DNA from: Lactobacillus sp.
Lineage (GTDB): Bacteria; Bacillota; Bacilli; Lactobacillales; Lactobacillaceae
Assembly (NCBI RefSeq): GCF_014803895.1
Contig: NZ_JAAVAU010000033.1
Span: forward strand, 1 to 53,236
Direction: 5' to 3'
Length of the DNA stretch: 53,236 nucleotides
A model generated the notes under the pieces. The model had not been told where the DNA came from. It did not search any database and was given only the letters and a program-made list of their open reading frames with translations. Position 1 is the stretch's first letter. Every line of letters starts with the position of its first letter. Below are positions 30,957 through 41,436 of the stretch, one piece after another. The position numbers and the translations under genes are program-made.

Positions 30957-33669
30957 AATACTTCATGCAATATTTTATTGGATCTTGCCTTTATCAATTG
31001 CTTTAGGCTGCTTCTTTATATTTCTTCATTTTGCTCATAGAAGCTTTGAAAAAGCAGATGTTGACCGTATTTGGAAAGTAACTGTCAAGGTAGGAATTGG
31101 ATTAGGTATTTTAGCAATAATTTATGCTTTATTTACCTATATTCCATTTTTGCATCAGATAGTACGTTTTATTCAATTGTGGGGACACAGACTATTAAAG
31201 CTTGCATTTATTGGAAAGATCTTACAAAGTATCTCAAAATTCTGGCACCTCGTAATAAAATTTATCTCAAGTTGGTTACCAGTATATTTGAGAGCCTTTG
31301 TTTTGATTTGGATACCTGCAGGCTATATCTGGGTGCAAAGCTTGATTTGGCGTATCAAGTTCAGTAGAGCAGCTAACATAATTTGTAGAGTTGTAATTTT
31401 TTATCCATATCTTTGCTTTAAATATCTTTTAGGTTATCAAACACCATTCTTTGATTACATTCAGACGAAACTGTATGTAGCAAAAATCAAGGAAAATGTA
31501 AGTGATAGTTACTTTGAAGCGCTGCAAGGAATAGATGATACTGGTAAGCCTTTTGACAATGGGCAAGGTGGTACCGAACGTATTCAAAAAATTAAAGCTG
31601 CAGCTATTTCAATGAGACAAACACGAGCAACAGTAAAAACAGCACATGGTGTGCGACATGCTCAACTAATCATTAGAAATTCTCGAGAAGTTGCAACGGA
31701 TCAAGTTATTGAACAGCAGTTAAAAGGATTAGGATTGAGGCTATCTGCTCCAAGTATCAGATTCCAAAAGGATCCTGTTCTTAATACTGATAAAGGTGGT
31801 TATATTTTTGACTCTGATGTTCAATACAACGCTAGTGATCAATTAGGTTCTTGGCAGGCTATCTTCTTTAATCCATTCAGTAATGAACATAAAATTTCTA
31901 CTGGTGGTGAAGGTAGCTGGGAAGCTATTAAAAAGATGTATCGAGGTATGTTGAGTTACTTTATTCACTTAACTCCAGCAGCTTTATACGAACGTATGAC
32001 TGCAATTGCTAAGAATAAATACACTCCAGATACCTCATCTACAACTGCTAAGTACAAGGCTCAACAAAACTTAGATTTAAGTGTTGTTCCAGAACCTGTT
32101 GATCCTGATAGTGGTGAAACTGTTGCAATGTTAAAAGATAAGGCTCTTAAGGCAGCCCATGACCGAATAAGTGATGTAACTGATGCTTTGATTAGATACA
32201 AAATCAATGTCAGTTTTAATGATGTTGAAGTTGGTGGTAATACTGCAGTTTATCGCTATACCTTATCAAGATCTGCAAATATTCCAACTGATTGGAAGAG
32301 GATTCAAGAAGGTTTGGCCAACTTGTTAAAAACTACTGATATTCCAATTATTAGAACTGAAAAAGGTAATTTGTTAGTCACAATGGTCAACGGTGTTAAT
32401 ATTCCAGTTGACTTTAGAGAAATGATCAAGAAACGCCCAAAGGGGTTATCAGAAATTATTTCTGGTGCTGCTGGTCTAGATGCGATGGGGAATGTCATTG
32501 ACTTTGTATTAGGTGATAAAAATCCTCACGCAATGCTTTTTGGTAAAACTGGTACTGGTAAGACCGTATTGATCATGGATATTCTTTATTCAATCATGAG
32601 CGTTACCGACCCTAAGCATTTAAGGATTGCTTATATTGACGGTAAAGGTAACTCGTTTGAATTTATGAGAACTGATAATCCTAATGCACCGTCTTATCAC
32701 CCTAATCCTTTTGTTTATGCTCAACCTGCGGATGGATCTGGTGATATTGAATATGCTCGTGCACTCGTTCAGCACATGGTTAGAGAATGTCGTAGAAGAA
32801 TTGACTTATTCAAACGTAGAGGGGTCTCAAAGTTAGCCGAATTTAATAAAAAGTATCCGGATGAAGCTTTATATGAAATTTTGTTTGTCTGTGATGAATT
32901 TTCTGCTTTGACTGATACTGATGATCAATTGAAGGCTAGTGAACTAGCTGACAAGGGTATGACTGATGCATTTGAATACTTAGCCAAAATGGCTAGATCT
33001 GTTGGTATTCGAATGATTTTAGCTAATCAGACTGCACGTAAAGAAAAAGTTCCTGGTAGAATTACGGCCAACATTACTGGACGTATTTCTTTAGGGGTGG
33101 CTGAGCCGATCGAATCAGATATTGCATTGCCAGATTCCAACGTTGCAGTTAACTTGATTACTCAACCTGGTGAATTTTATTCAGCAATGCATGGTGCAAG
33201 AAATGTTCAACATGGTAATGCACCATACTTATCAGATGATACGATGTATGCCTTAAATGACTCGTTAGAAAAGAGATTTGGACATCATGACTATGTTTTC
33301 ACTAGAGAACAAATCATGAAAGAAATGGACGATGATTCAGAAGATAGTGGAGCAAATGATGAAAGTTATGCTAAGCCTAATAATATTCCGACAGTAAAAA
33401 CTCCTGTAGATGAATTGATCAAGATAATTGACCATTATCCAGAATGGGCGGTAGCTAACCCTAATCTTGAAGCTTTCACTGATAATGAAGAATTTTTCAA
33501 TTCTACTCCTAATCAAAGTGCTGAAAAACGTCAAAAAGTTGCTCAAGCTTTGAGAGAAGCTCAAGGTAAAGCCAAGATGATCAGAGCAGCTAATATTGCT
33601 CAAACACGTAAAAGTGCTGGTAGTAATGTAGCTGCAATCACACATGGTGTAACAGGAGATAAATTATGA
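30946..33669 (+). CDS. tcpA: FtsK/SpoIIIE-type conjugative coupling protein (TcpA/VirD4 role)
   Basis: 907 residues. Several N-terminal membrane segments (about 7-28, 44-66, 95-135) precede a DNA-translocase domain. The P-loop is LFGKTGTGKTVLIMD (about 530-544) and Walker B is ILFVCDEFSAL (about 645-655). The segment VHPN-like motor core is FtsK type rather than classical TraG. TcpA-like proteins bring the relaxase-DNA complex to the T4SS channel and drive DNA through. It is the only visible ATPase of the classical T4SS/T4CP set with intact motifs in this operon. Confidence 0.88.
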   Translation: MTPKILHAIFYWILPLSIALGCFFIFLHFAHRSFEKADVDRIWKVTVKVGIGLGILAIIYALFTYIPFLHQIVRFIQLWGHRLLKLAFIGKILQSISKFWHLVIKFISSWLPVYLRAFVLIWIPAGYIWVQSLIWRIKFSRAANIICRVVIFYPYLCFKYLLGYQTPFFDYIQTKLYVAKIKENVSDSYFEALQGIDDTGKPFDNGQGGTERIQKIKAAAISMRQTRATVKTAHGVRHAQLIIRNSREVATDQVIEQQLKGLGLRLSAPSIRFQKDPVLNTDKGGYIFDSDVQYNASDQLGSWQAIFFNPFSNEHKISTGGEGSWEAIKKMYRGMLSYFIHLTPAALYERMTAIAKNKYTPDTSSTTAKYKAQQNLDLSVVPEPVDPDSGETVAMLKDKALKAAHDRISDVTDALIRYKINVSFNDVEVGGNTAVYRYTLSRSANIPTDWKRIQEGLANLLKTTDIPIIRTEKGNLLVTMVNGVNIPVDFREMIKKRPKGLSEIISGAAGLDAMGNVIDFVLGDKNPHAMLFGKTGTGKTVLIMDILYSIMSVTDPKHLRIAYIDGKGNSFEFMRTDNPNAPSYHPNPFVYAQPADGSGDIEYARALVQHMVRECRRRIDLFKRRGVSKLAEFNKKYPDEALYEILFVCDEFSALTDTDDQLKASELADKGMTDAFEYLAKMARSVGIRMILANQTARKEKVPGRITANITGRISLGVAEPIESDIALPDSNVAVNLITQPGEFYSAMHGARNVQHGNAPYLSDDTMYALNDSLEKRFGHHDYVFTREQIMKEMDDDSEDSGANDESYAKPNNIPTVKTPVDELIKIIDHYPEWAVANPNLEAFTDNEEFFNSTPNQSAEKRQKVAQALREAQGKAKMIRAANIAQTRKSAGSNVAAITHGVTGDKL

Positions 33670-34475
33670 TGGTAGATATTTTCGGACGGCAGTACAGTCA
33701 ACTGATACCGTACGAAAAAGCATTGAACAGATTTCTACATTATCTTAATTTTGCTAAAGAGGGTCCAACTCCTGTTTATGAAGTGGTATCTTTCAGAATA
33801 AATAATCTTGATGGTATCAAATTAGCATTAGGTCAGGTTATGAAAGGTGCAGTTGTTTGGCAACATACTGATAAATGGCATACTGCAGCAATTTATATTA
33901 AAAAAGGTGAAGGACGTAAATTTAGCAGAGAAATCATCAATCTGTTTTCACACGGAGTCGATAATGTAGCAGCTTTTCAAAAAGCGTGGGTCAAAGAAAA
34001 TGGTAGATATGAATGGGGGGTGTTTCCAAAGTTTCCTGGAAGTTATGCAAATGGAGTTAGAAGACAACAAGAAAGCTACATTGTAGCTGCTATGAATTAT
34101 CCGGAAAATAAAAACTCTAAAATTCCAGGATCTTTTAAAAAGAACCAAGTACATAGAACTCACTTAATTAGTGCACAAATTACAGGTATTGAAAGTCAAA
34201 AAGGATTATTGATTGATTTTGATGGTTGGTTGAACACTAATTTGATGAATCAATTTGAAATTAAAATCTTAGACTTAACAGAAAAGCAAGATGTTGTTTG
34301 GACAGCTAATGTCTGGATTCCAGAAGATAATCATTTGCACTGGAGATACTCAATGTATGACAAAGATTACCGATTGATTGCTGAACAAGAATGGATTGAT
34401 GATCGTTGGGTATATGTTTGGCACTATGATGATGGACAAAATAAATTAACAAAAAACGACTACACACTTAAGTAG
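33666..34475 (+). CDS. NucA-like DNA/RNA non-specific endonuclease, last gene of the transfer operon
   Basis: 269 residues overlapping the coupling gene by 4 bp. The segment HRTHLISAQITG (about 162-173) followed by LNTNLMNQFE (about 188-197) fits the beta-beta-alpha-metal nuclease motif, with His as base and Asn as magnesium ligand. No signal peptide is visible. A G6 run (34015-34020) codes for WG in frame, so the gene is ON, yet it could slip as the G tracts in the methyltransferases may. Role in transfer is unknown; entry-exclusion, DNA trimming or inter-bacterial toxicity are possible. Confidence 0.6.
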   Translation: MMVDIFGRQYSQLIPYEKALNRFLHYLNFAKEGPTPVYEVVSFRINNLDGIKLALGQVMKGAVVWQHTDKWHTAAIYIKKGEGRKFSREIINLFSHGVDNVAAFQKAWVKENGRYEWGVFPKFPGSYANGVRRQQESYIVAAMNYPENKNSKIPGSFKKNQVHRTHLISAQITGIESQKGLLIDFDGWLNTNLMNQFEIKILDLTEKQDVVWTANVWIPEDNHLHWRYSMYDKDYRLIAEQEWIDDRWVYVWHYDDGQNKLTKNDYTLK

Positions 34476-34484
34476 TCGTTTTTT
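34453..34484 (+). terminator. Terminator of the transfer operon
   Basis: AAAACGACTAC / GTAGTCGTTTT stem with T run; the stem overlaps the last codons and stop of the nuclease gene. Confidence 0.85.
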
Positions 34485-34518
34485 ATATGTTCAAAATTTT
34501 AAAGAAAAGGATTAAAAG

Positions 34519-37500
34519 ATGGAAAGAGATAGAATACAACGTTATTCAATCAGAAAGTTGTCTGTTGGGGCAGCTTCCGTACTAATCGGAATGGGTTTTG
34601 CTGGAGCTACTACTGCTAATCAGGCAGATGCAGCTACTGTAGATACTAATCAAATAGAGCAGACTGAAAATGCTGCTACTCAAAATGCAGATTCTAATAA
34701 GAATTCAACTTTAGAAATTAAAACTCAAAGTGAAGCTCAAACTGAGAATGAAGTTAAAAACGAAAATTCAGCAAAGACTACAACTGAAGCTAATACTGCA
34801 GAAGTTTCTCAGACTCAATCAGATACGACTGCTCAAGTTGAACAAGATACGCAAGAACTTCCTACTCAAGAACAAACTTCAAATTCTCAAGTGACAAAAG
34901 ATAGCGTAGAAAGTAAAAATGCTGCGTCATCTTCAGCTAATTCTCAAGTTCAGGTAGCACTCAAAGAAGATATTCAAAATAATCAGGCTGAAAAGCAATT
35001 ACAAACATTGATGCCGTCTTCGGATGCCAAAGGGGCAAATGTTGATGATTTAACTAAGGAAACTACAACTTCAGTTTCTAATCAGTTGAATAAAAAAGAA
35101 GAGAAAAAAGTTAATAATTCTGCTGAACAAACTATTAATACTTTAGATACAGTAGATATTAAAAAATTGAAAAGTAACAGTTTAACAAATGATAATTTAT
35201 CTCAAAATGAACTTGTAGAAAGTAAAGTAACTAAAAATGTTGCTACTACGTCTGATGGAACTGAAATTGATCCAGCTCAATATGGTTATATTAAAACAGG
35301 TGCAGGGTGGACAATCAGTACGAATACTATGGCTACAGCGAGTTCCAGCAAAATTTCACTTTCAATGCCTAAAGATGTTAATCGTACATTAAAGCAAGAT
35401 GAACCATATTATGATGTTACTGGTAGTGGCACAATTGATGCAGATGTCTTAAAGGATAATAGTGGTAAAAAAATCCTACTTGCTTCAATTCCAGTAATTG
35501 AAACTGATCAATATCGTGAAAGTCTTACCTCAGCTGGCTATTTCCATACTCACCCATTAACTGTTGCGTTAGATGACGGTACCAGTCTCAAAGCTGGTGA
35601 TATTAGCATTTCAGCTTGTGGTGGGTCTGACTGGAATATTGGTGGTTATGATAGCACTAAGCATGATAATAGATATGAAATAACGTTAAATGTTACGGCA
35701 ACGCCTGAGCAATTAGCGCAATTTGCTGATGAGGTTACTTTTGATTATGATATCTCGGGTGGTGTGATTTTACAAAGAAGTATTGATTCATATGAAGGGT
35801 TTACAGATATGCCAGTGGGTTACACTCATGATGCTTATTTAATTACACCTGATAATGAAGTTTATACGGATCATATTAATCATAGTGCCGATGAAGATAC
35901 TTTGAAGGTATTTACTGCTTCTGATAATCATACGTTAACAGGTAATATTACATCAACTGATAATCGTATATGGCTAAACAATACAGTTACGACTAATCTT
36001 GACAATATTCAAGATAGTACAGTAAAAAAAGTTGCTAAGATAACAAGTAGTGTAGTTGATGAAGATGGTAAGGAAATTGCGCCTGGATTTAATGGACATG
36101 ATTTAGATGCAGCAAATGGTGGACATGCATATGATTTTCAGAAGCAAGTATTTAAAGGAAAAGACGGAAAATTATATCAAACTTCTGAGCAAATATCATC
36201 AATGAGTGGTAATCCAAGTATTAATCAAAAAAAGGTAGATGATGATTTAGACGCTAATACTCTTTATAATATGCTGCAACCAGATGAGATTTTAATTTCT
36301 TATCAAAATACTGATCATTCATATTTAATTGCGTGGTCACTTAATTCTAAAACTGTGTTGTCTAGTCCGAATTATGATGAAACTAATAAGAGGGCTTTCA
36401 TAAATAGTTATGAAGGTTCTGTGATTGATCCAGCTAAACTTGGTTATAATAGCCGTCAAGAAATGCAAGATGATATTAATAAGCAGTTTAGTGAGGGAAA
36501 ACAATACTATGCAATGTTAGAAATTAAAAACTCTGAACTTGATAATAATGCTAAAAGTTATAATAAGCCTTTTATTGTAACCAGTACTGATATTACACCT
36601 GAAAGTGACGTTAAAATAATTAATCAAGCTACTTATACACCTGATGGTACAAAAGTAAATGTTAATTATTATGCTAATGCTCCAATCTATTATATTGATA
36701 AAGATACGAAACAGAATATTTCTAATGATATAACTAAAGGAGTAAAAGGCAAGACTTCAAATGTGAAGTTTACTGTTCCTACTGGTTACGAATTTGCACC
36801 AGATCAAGCAGATAATGAAGATCACATTTTTACTGGTACAGCTACAGATCATATTGATGTATATGTAGTTGCTTCTAATCAAACTATTCCTATTAGCTAT
36901 GTAGATGATTTAGCAAATCAAAAAGAAGTAGGTACTGACTCATTTATTGCTAAAACTGCTACTGATTATACTTATGTGGCTAATAAGATTCCTACTGGTT
37001 ATCAACTAGCAAGTGATCAACCAGCAATTGTTACTGGTACAGTTAAGCCAACTGATAATAAAATTACTATTCATTTAGTTCATGCTAAAAAAGAAGTTTC
37101 TCAAAATAATGGTCAGTTAGTGCGTACAGTTACGGTTACTAATCCAGATGGATCAACTAAGCAAGTTTCAAATAAAACTTACAAGATTAAACGTACTGGT
37201 ATGCAAGATGATATTACCGGTACTATTGAATGGAATCCTTGGTCAACTACAAATGTAGATGCGGTAGAAATTCCATACATCGATGGTTACACCGCATACC
37301 TTGTAGAAGGTGATAAAAGTTTAGCTAATACCAATGGTAAAGGTGCTTTGACTATTACTAAAGAAGAATTTACAGGTGATAATGACAACACTGATAAGAT
37401 TCCTAACATTACCGAAAACTTTAAAGTAGCATACAGAGCAAATTCTCAAGTAGCACATGTTATCTTTACTGATAAGACAACTGGTAAACAACTTGATGCT

Positions 37501-40500
37501 CGAGATTTAGAAGGTAAATCTGGTACAACGAGTGTTTATGACCCAACTGAAACTATTAATGCTTACATTAAAGATGGTTACAAGCTTGATAAAAATGATA
37601 TTGCTACTGCAGGTGGTAAAGTCGTCTTTGATAAAGCAGATGAGGGTGATCAAACTTACTATATTGATTTAAGTCACGTTCTTACTCCAGTAAATGAAAG
37701 TCACACTGCAACTCGTACAGTAACTTACACTTATAAAGGTGGGGTTAAGGCTGGACAAAAAGCTGCAAATGATAATGTTTCTACCGTAACATTTAATCGT
37801 ACAGGTAAGCGTGATGAAGTAACTAAGCAAATTGCTTGGGATAAATGGACTCCAGGAGATACGGCTAACTTAGCTGCGGTAACAATTCCAACTATTAAAG
37901 GTTATACCGCTGACCATAGCAATATTGCTGTTAAAGCTGTTACCCCAGCAAATGCTGATTCTGTTAAAGATGTAGTTCAAGTTAACTACACTCCAGATAA
38001 GCAAGTAGCTTCGATTATTTTCTATGATGATACCAACAATGGTGAAAAATTATTCACTAAAGACTTATCAGGTGTTACTGACCAAAAGCAAAACTATGAT
38101 CCAACAAATGATATTAAGGTTTACACGGACAAGTATTATGACGTGGTAAGTAATAATTATCCTAAGGGTGGTTTTGTCTTAGATAACGATGATAATAAAG
38201 ACCAAGTATTTGAAGTTCACTTCAAACACCACATTGCAACTGTCACAGATCCTACAATGTTGACAGCTACTTTTGATCGTACAGTTACAACTCATACTCC
38301 AGATGGTAAATCAAGTGCTACTAAGCAACATTACGTGATTAACCGTACTGGTACTCAAGATTTAGTAACTAAGAAGTACACTTTCACTAATTGGTCAACT
38401 GCTCAAGTACATGAAGACAAAGGAAGTGTATTAGATGGTTACACTGCAAAAATTAATTCAGCAACCCCAGGTAACATCACTTCTATCAATAAAGATGGTG
38501 TACCTATTGTGAAAGCTGAAACATTTACTAATCCTAACGATGGTACTTTAACTGCTAAAAACGTAGTTGAAAGTGTCGATCTTGGCTATACTGCTAATAA
38601 TCAAAAAGTGATCGTAAATTACATTGACGATACTACTAATAAGACATTAGAAACTAAGAATTTAGTGGGTAAATCAAATAGCGATTCCGGTTATACAACA
38701 GAACCAACTATCAAAAACTATTTAGAAAAAGGCTATGACCTTGTAAGTGATGATACTGCTGGTAAATCAATTAAATACGATGCTCATGACAAAGTAGATC
38801 AAGTTTACAATGTTCATTTAAAGCATCATATTTCACCAGTAACTGATCAAAAGATGTTGACTGCAACATTTAAGCGTACAGTTATTGAAAATCTACCAGA
38901 TGGTAAGACTAAAGAAATCAGACAATTCTATGATATTCACCGTGTTGGTGCTCAAGATCAAGTAACCAAAGAATATACTTTTAGCAAGTGGTCAACTGCA
39001 CCAGTTAATGAAGATGTCGGTGACGTATTAGATGGTTATACGACTACTATTACTTCACAATCTCCTAAAAATATTGCAAGTATCAATAAAGATGGTGCCC
39101 CAGTAGTTAAAGCAGAAGTATTTACTAATCCAGATAACAATTCAACTACTCCAAAGAATGTAAAAGAAAATATTGAACTAGGCTACACTGCTAATACTCA
39201 AAAAGCTACTGTAAATTACATTGATGATACTGATAATAAGACTCTTGCTTCTAAGGGATTAGAAGGTAAATCAAATAGTGATTCCGGTTATACTACGGCT
39301 GATACAATCAAGGATTACATTGCTAAGGGCTATGATTTGGTGAGCGATGATACTAACGGTAAATCAGTCCAATTTGATGCTCATGATAAAGTAGACCAAG
39401 TTTACAATGTTCACTTAAAGCACCGTATCTCAGATGTAACTGATAATCGTATTTTGAATGCTACATTTGATCGTGTAATTACTGAGAATATTCCTGGTAG
39501 TAAGCCAAAAGAAATCAAGCAACATTACGTGATCACTCGTACTGGTAAGCAAGACCAAGTAACTAAGGCATATACTTTCGGTGACTGGTCAGTTGCTCAA
39601 GTTACAGAAGATAAGGGTGATAAGGTCACTGGATACACTGCACAAATTGATGCAGCTAAGCCTGAAGACTTTATTACTTTAGTTGATGGTGTTCCTACTG
39701 CTAAGGCAGAACAATTTACTAATGAAAATGGTAAATTGCTTCCAAAGAATACTACTGAAACGGCAACTATCAACTATGTAGCAAATCCAGAAAGTGCTCA
39801 GTTAACTTATGTTGATGACACTACGGGACAAAATCTACAATCAGTTACTACCAATGGTAAATATGCCGATACTATCGTGTTTACCCCAGATGTTGATACT
39901 GTTATCAAAGATTATGAAGGTAAGGGCTACGTCTTAGTTTCAAATGATTTCAAGAATCAAACCTATGGTGATGGTGCCAACAACTTTACTGTTCATTTAG
40001 CTCATGGAACTAGAACAGTTAGTCGTTCAACGACTGCAAATGAAGTTATTCACTATGTATATCAAGATGGATCTAAAGCCCTTGATGATTATCAAGCAAC
40101 TCCAATTACTTTTACTGATGAAGGTACTCAGGATTTGGTGACTGGTGAAACTGTTTGGAACAACAACTATACTCCAGTTAACGGAACATTTGCTGCTGTA
40201 GAATCACCTACAATTGATGGTTACAGTCCAGATAAGGCTTCTATTGATGCACAAACCGTTGATAGTAATAGTGGAAACTTAGCCTTTACTGTAACTTATG
40301 TGAAGGATCCTGAACCTATGGTTCCAAGTGAGCCAATTCAACCTAGTGAAGCTTCAACTACTCCAGTTGAACAACCAACTATGCCTGTAGAAGAACCAGT
40401 TACTGAGCCTACGGTAGAAAAAATTGCTACTAATACTGAACCAGTTGAGGAAAAGGTAGAAACTGAACCTACTAAGAAGAAAGTTGAAATCATTCTTCCT

Positions 40501-40659
40501 AAAGTTGAAAAACAAGCACAACCAACTGAGCCTAAAGAAAATGAATTACCACAAACCGGTACTAAAGACGAAAGTAAATTAGGAATTATCGGTGCAGCGG
40601 TTGCTGGAATTGCTGGTGTCTTCGGATTAGGTGCTGGTAAAAAGAAGAAAGAAGACTAA
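34519..40659 (+). CDS. LPQTG-anchored mucus-binding/aggregation adhesin
   Basis: 2046 residues. A YSIRK-type signal (YSIRKLSVGAASVLIGMGFAG, cut after AAT/ADAA) is followed by a Gln/Asn/Thr/Ser-rich stalk (about 35-250), a large beta-rich N-terminal module (about 250-720) and a series of about 180-residue repeats. Each repeat combines a Muc_B2-type segment (TFDRTV..., RTGTQDLVTKKYTF..W) with a MucBP-type segment (VNYIDDTTNKTLETKNLVGK). The end is Pro/Glu-rich with LPQTG (about 2013), a hydrophobic helix and GKKKKED. Such proteins bind mucins or cell surfaces. Placement 43 bp after the transfer operon suggests a mating-aggregation role like that of other plasmid aggregation proteins. Confidence 0.93.
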   Translation: MERDRIQRYSIRKLSVGAASVLIGMGFAGATTANQADAATVDTNQIEQTENAATQNADSNKNSTLEIKTQSEAQTENEVKNENSAKTTTEANTAEVSQTQSDTTAQVEQDTQELPTQEQTSNSQVTKDSVESKNAASSSANSQVQVALKEDIQNNQAEKQLQTLMPSSDAKGANVDDLTKETTTSVSNQLNKKEEKKVNNSAEQTINTLDTVDIKKLKSNSLTNDNLSQNELVESKVTKNVATTSDGTEIDPAQYGYIKTGAGWTISTNTMATASSSKISLSMPKDVNRTLKQDEPYYDVTGSGTIDADVLKDNSGKKILLASIPVIETDQYRESLTSAGYFHTHPLTVALDDGTSLKAGDISISACGGSDWNIGGYDSTKHDNRYEITLNVTATPEQLAQFADEVTFDYDISGGVILQRSIDSYEGFTDMPVGYTHDAYLITPDNEVYTDHINHSADEDTLKVFTASDNHTLTGNITSTDNRIWLNNTVTTNLDNIQDSTVKKVAKITSSVVDEDGKEIAPGFNGHDLDAANGGHAYDFQKQVFKGKDGKLYQTSEQISSMSGNPSINQKKVDDDLDANTLYNMLQPDEILISYQNTDHSYLIAWSLNSKTVLSSPNYDETNKRAFINSYEGSVIDPAKLGYNSRQEMQDDINKQFSEGKQYYAMLEIKNSELDNNAKSYNKPFIVTSTDITPESDVKIINQATYTPDGTKVNVNYYANAPIYYIDKDTKQNISNDITKGVKGKTSNVKFTVPTGYEFAPDQADNEDHIFTGTATDHIDVYVVASNQTIPISYVDDLANQKEVGTDSFIAKTATDYTYVANKIPTGYQLASDQPAIVTGTVKPTDNKITIHLVHAKKEVSQNNGQLVRTVTVTNPDGSTKQVSNKTYKIKRTGMQDDITGTIEWNPWSTTNVDAVEIPYIDGYTAYLVEGDKSLANTNGKGALTITKEEFTGDNDNTDKIPNITENFKVAYRANSQVAHVIFTDKTTGKQLDARDLEGKSGTTSVYDPTETINAYIKDGYKLDKNDIATAGGKVVFDKADEGDQTYYIDLSHVLTPVNESHTATRTVTYTYKGGVKAGQKAANDNVSTVTFNRTGKRDEVTKQIAWDKWTPGDTANLAAVTIPTIKGYTADHSNIAVKAVTPANADSVKDVVQVNYTPDKQVASIIFYDDTNNGEKLFTKDLSGVTDQKQNYDPTNDIKVYTDKYYDVVSNNYPKGGFVLDNDDNKDQVFEVHFKHHIATVTDPTMLTATFDRTVTTHTPDGKSSATKQHYVINRTGTQDLVTKKYTFTNWSTAQVHEDKGSVLDGYTAKINSATPGNITSINKDGVPIVKAETFTNPNDGTLTAKNVVESVDLGYTANNQKVIVNYIDDTTNKTLETKNLVGKSNSDSGYTTEPTIKNYLEKGYDLVSDDTAGKSIKYDAHDKVDQVYNVHLKHHISPVTDQKMLTATFKRTVIENLPDGKTKEIRQFYDIHRVGAQDQVTKEYTFSKWSTAPVNEDVGDVLDGYTTTITSQSPKNIASINKDGAPVVKAEVFTNPDNNSTTPKNVKENIELGYTANTQKATVNYIDDTDNKTLASKGLEGKSNSDSGYTTADTIKDYIAKGYDLVSDDTNGKSVQFDAHDKVDQVYNVHLKHRISDVTDNRILNATFDRVITENIPGSKPKEIKQHYVITRTGKQDQVTKAYTFGDWSVAQVTEDKGDKVTGYTAQIDAAKPEDFITLVDGVPTAKAEQFTNENGKLLPKNTTETATINYVANPESAQLTYVDDTTGQNLQSVTTNGKYADTIVFTPDVDTVIKDYEGKGYVLVSNDFKNQTYGDGANNFTVHLAHGTRTVSRSTTANEVIHYVYQDGSKALDDYQATPITFTDEGTQDLVTGETVWNNNYTPVNGTFAAVESPTIDGYSPDKASIDAQTVDSNSGNLAFTVTYVKDPEPMVPSEPIQPSEASTTPVEQPTMPVEEPVTEPTVEKIATNTEPVEEKVETEPTKKKVEIILPKVEKQAQPTEPKENELPQTGTKDESKLGIIGAAVAGIAGVFGLGAGKKKKED

Positions 40660-40697
40660 TTAAGATGAAAAAATATTTGTTAACGAAAGAATTACGT

Positions 40698-40801
40698 ATC
40701 TAGGGCTTCCCTAGATGGTGTAAGCTTGATTAACTTATAGTGTAAACACAATATTAGAAAAAGCTCTCTAATGTCGATATTTTGGCGTTAGGGAGTTTTT
40801 G
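40698..40801 (+). terminator. Hairpin and terminator after the adhesin gene
   Basis: The small stem ATCTAGGG-ctt-CCCTAGAT (40698-40716) is followed by the terminator CTCTCTAA / TTAGGGAG with T run (40764-40800). Confidence 0.7.
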
Positions 40802-40817
40802 ATTTTTGTAAGAAAGT

Positions 40818-41348
40818 ATGGAAAAAATCATGTCAGAAGAAAAAAAGGCTGAGATAAAAAGAAATGCAAAAGTTTTGATTACTAAGAATTTAGAAATCAA
40901 AGCAAATCGAGCGCAAGAAGAATATCTTCAACAAAATGGATTAAGTAAGGAATATATTAATCCTACTGTTCCATCTCAAATTGTTGATGCATTAAGTGGT
41001 GTAGCAACAGAAGAGTTTCTTAAATATTATCCAGATACTGATGAAGATACACTTGATAATAATGTTCAAGAATATATCAATCAAAATTATAACGATAACT
41101 TTATGTTGAGTCAGGTTGAGTATCGTCAAAATGAAGATGAGATAAAGGAAAAGATGATAGATAAGCTTGTCATGTTAGTTGCTAACAGTGACAAATATAA
41201 TGGTGTAGATAGAGGAGCAGTCTTTCAGCAAGCACGAAGTATTTCAACATTGAGAGAATTACATAGCTATCTTACTGAAGATGGTATTGAATTATTCATG
41301 GAAAAATACGGCCTTGATAATCAATCTTCTAAAGGTAATAAAAAGTAG
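40818..41348 (+). CDS. Hypothetical 176-residue helical protein
   Basis: Charged and predicted largely helical, without membrane segments. It includes VPSQIVDALSGVATEEFL and many Glu/Asn/Gln. AAGAAAG ribosome site; an alternative ATG lies at 40830. Single-gene unit closed by a terminator. I do not recognise a family. Confidence 0.55.
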   Translation: MEKIMSEEKKAEIKRNAKVLITKNLEIKANRAQEEYLQQNGLSKEYINPTVPSQIVDALSGVATEEFLKYYPDTDEDTLDNNVQEYINQNYNDNFMLSQVEYRQNEDEIKEKMIDKLVMLVANSDKYNGVDRGAVFQQARSISTLRELHSYLTEDGIELFMEKYGLDNQSSKGNKK

Positions 41349-41359
41349 TAATAAATAAA

Positions 41360-41389
41360 AAACAGGATGCTGGCAGGCATCCTGTTTAG
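41360..41389 (+). terminator. GGATGC-stem intrinsic terminator
   Basis: AAACAGGATGC / GCATCCTGTTT stem, loop TGGCAG-like. Member of the recurrent GGGATGC terminator group. Confidence 0.8.
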
Positions 41390-41436
41390 GTGTTAAAAGC
41401 CTTAAATATCAAGAACGCAGATTCATTATCAAAAAA

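Noticed and set aside
38200..39800. Direct repeats in DNA around 38-40 kb
   Set aside because: They are in-frame coding repeats of the Muc_B2/MucBP adhesin, not a mobile element or array.
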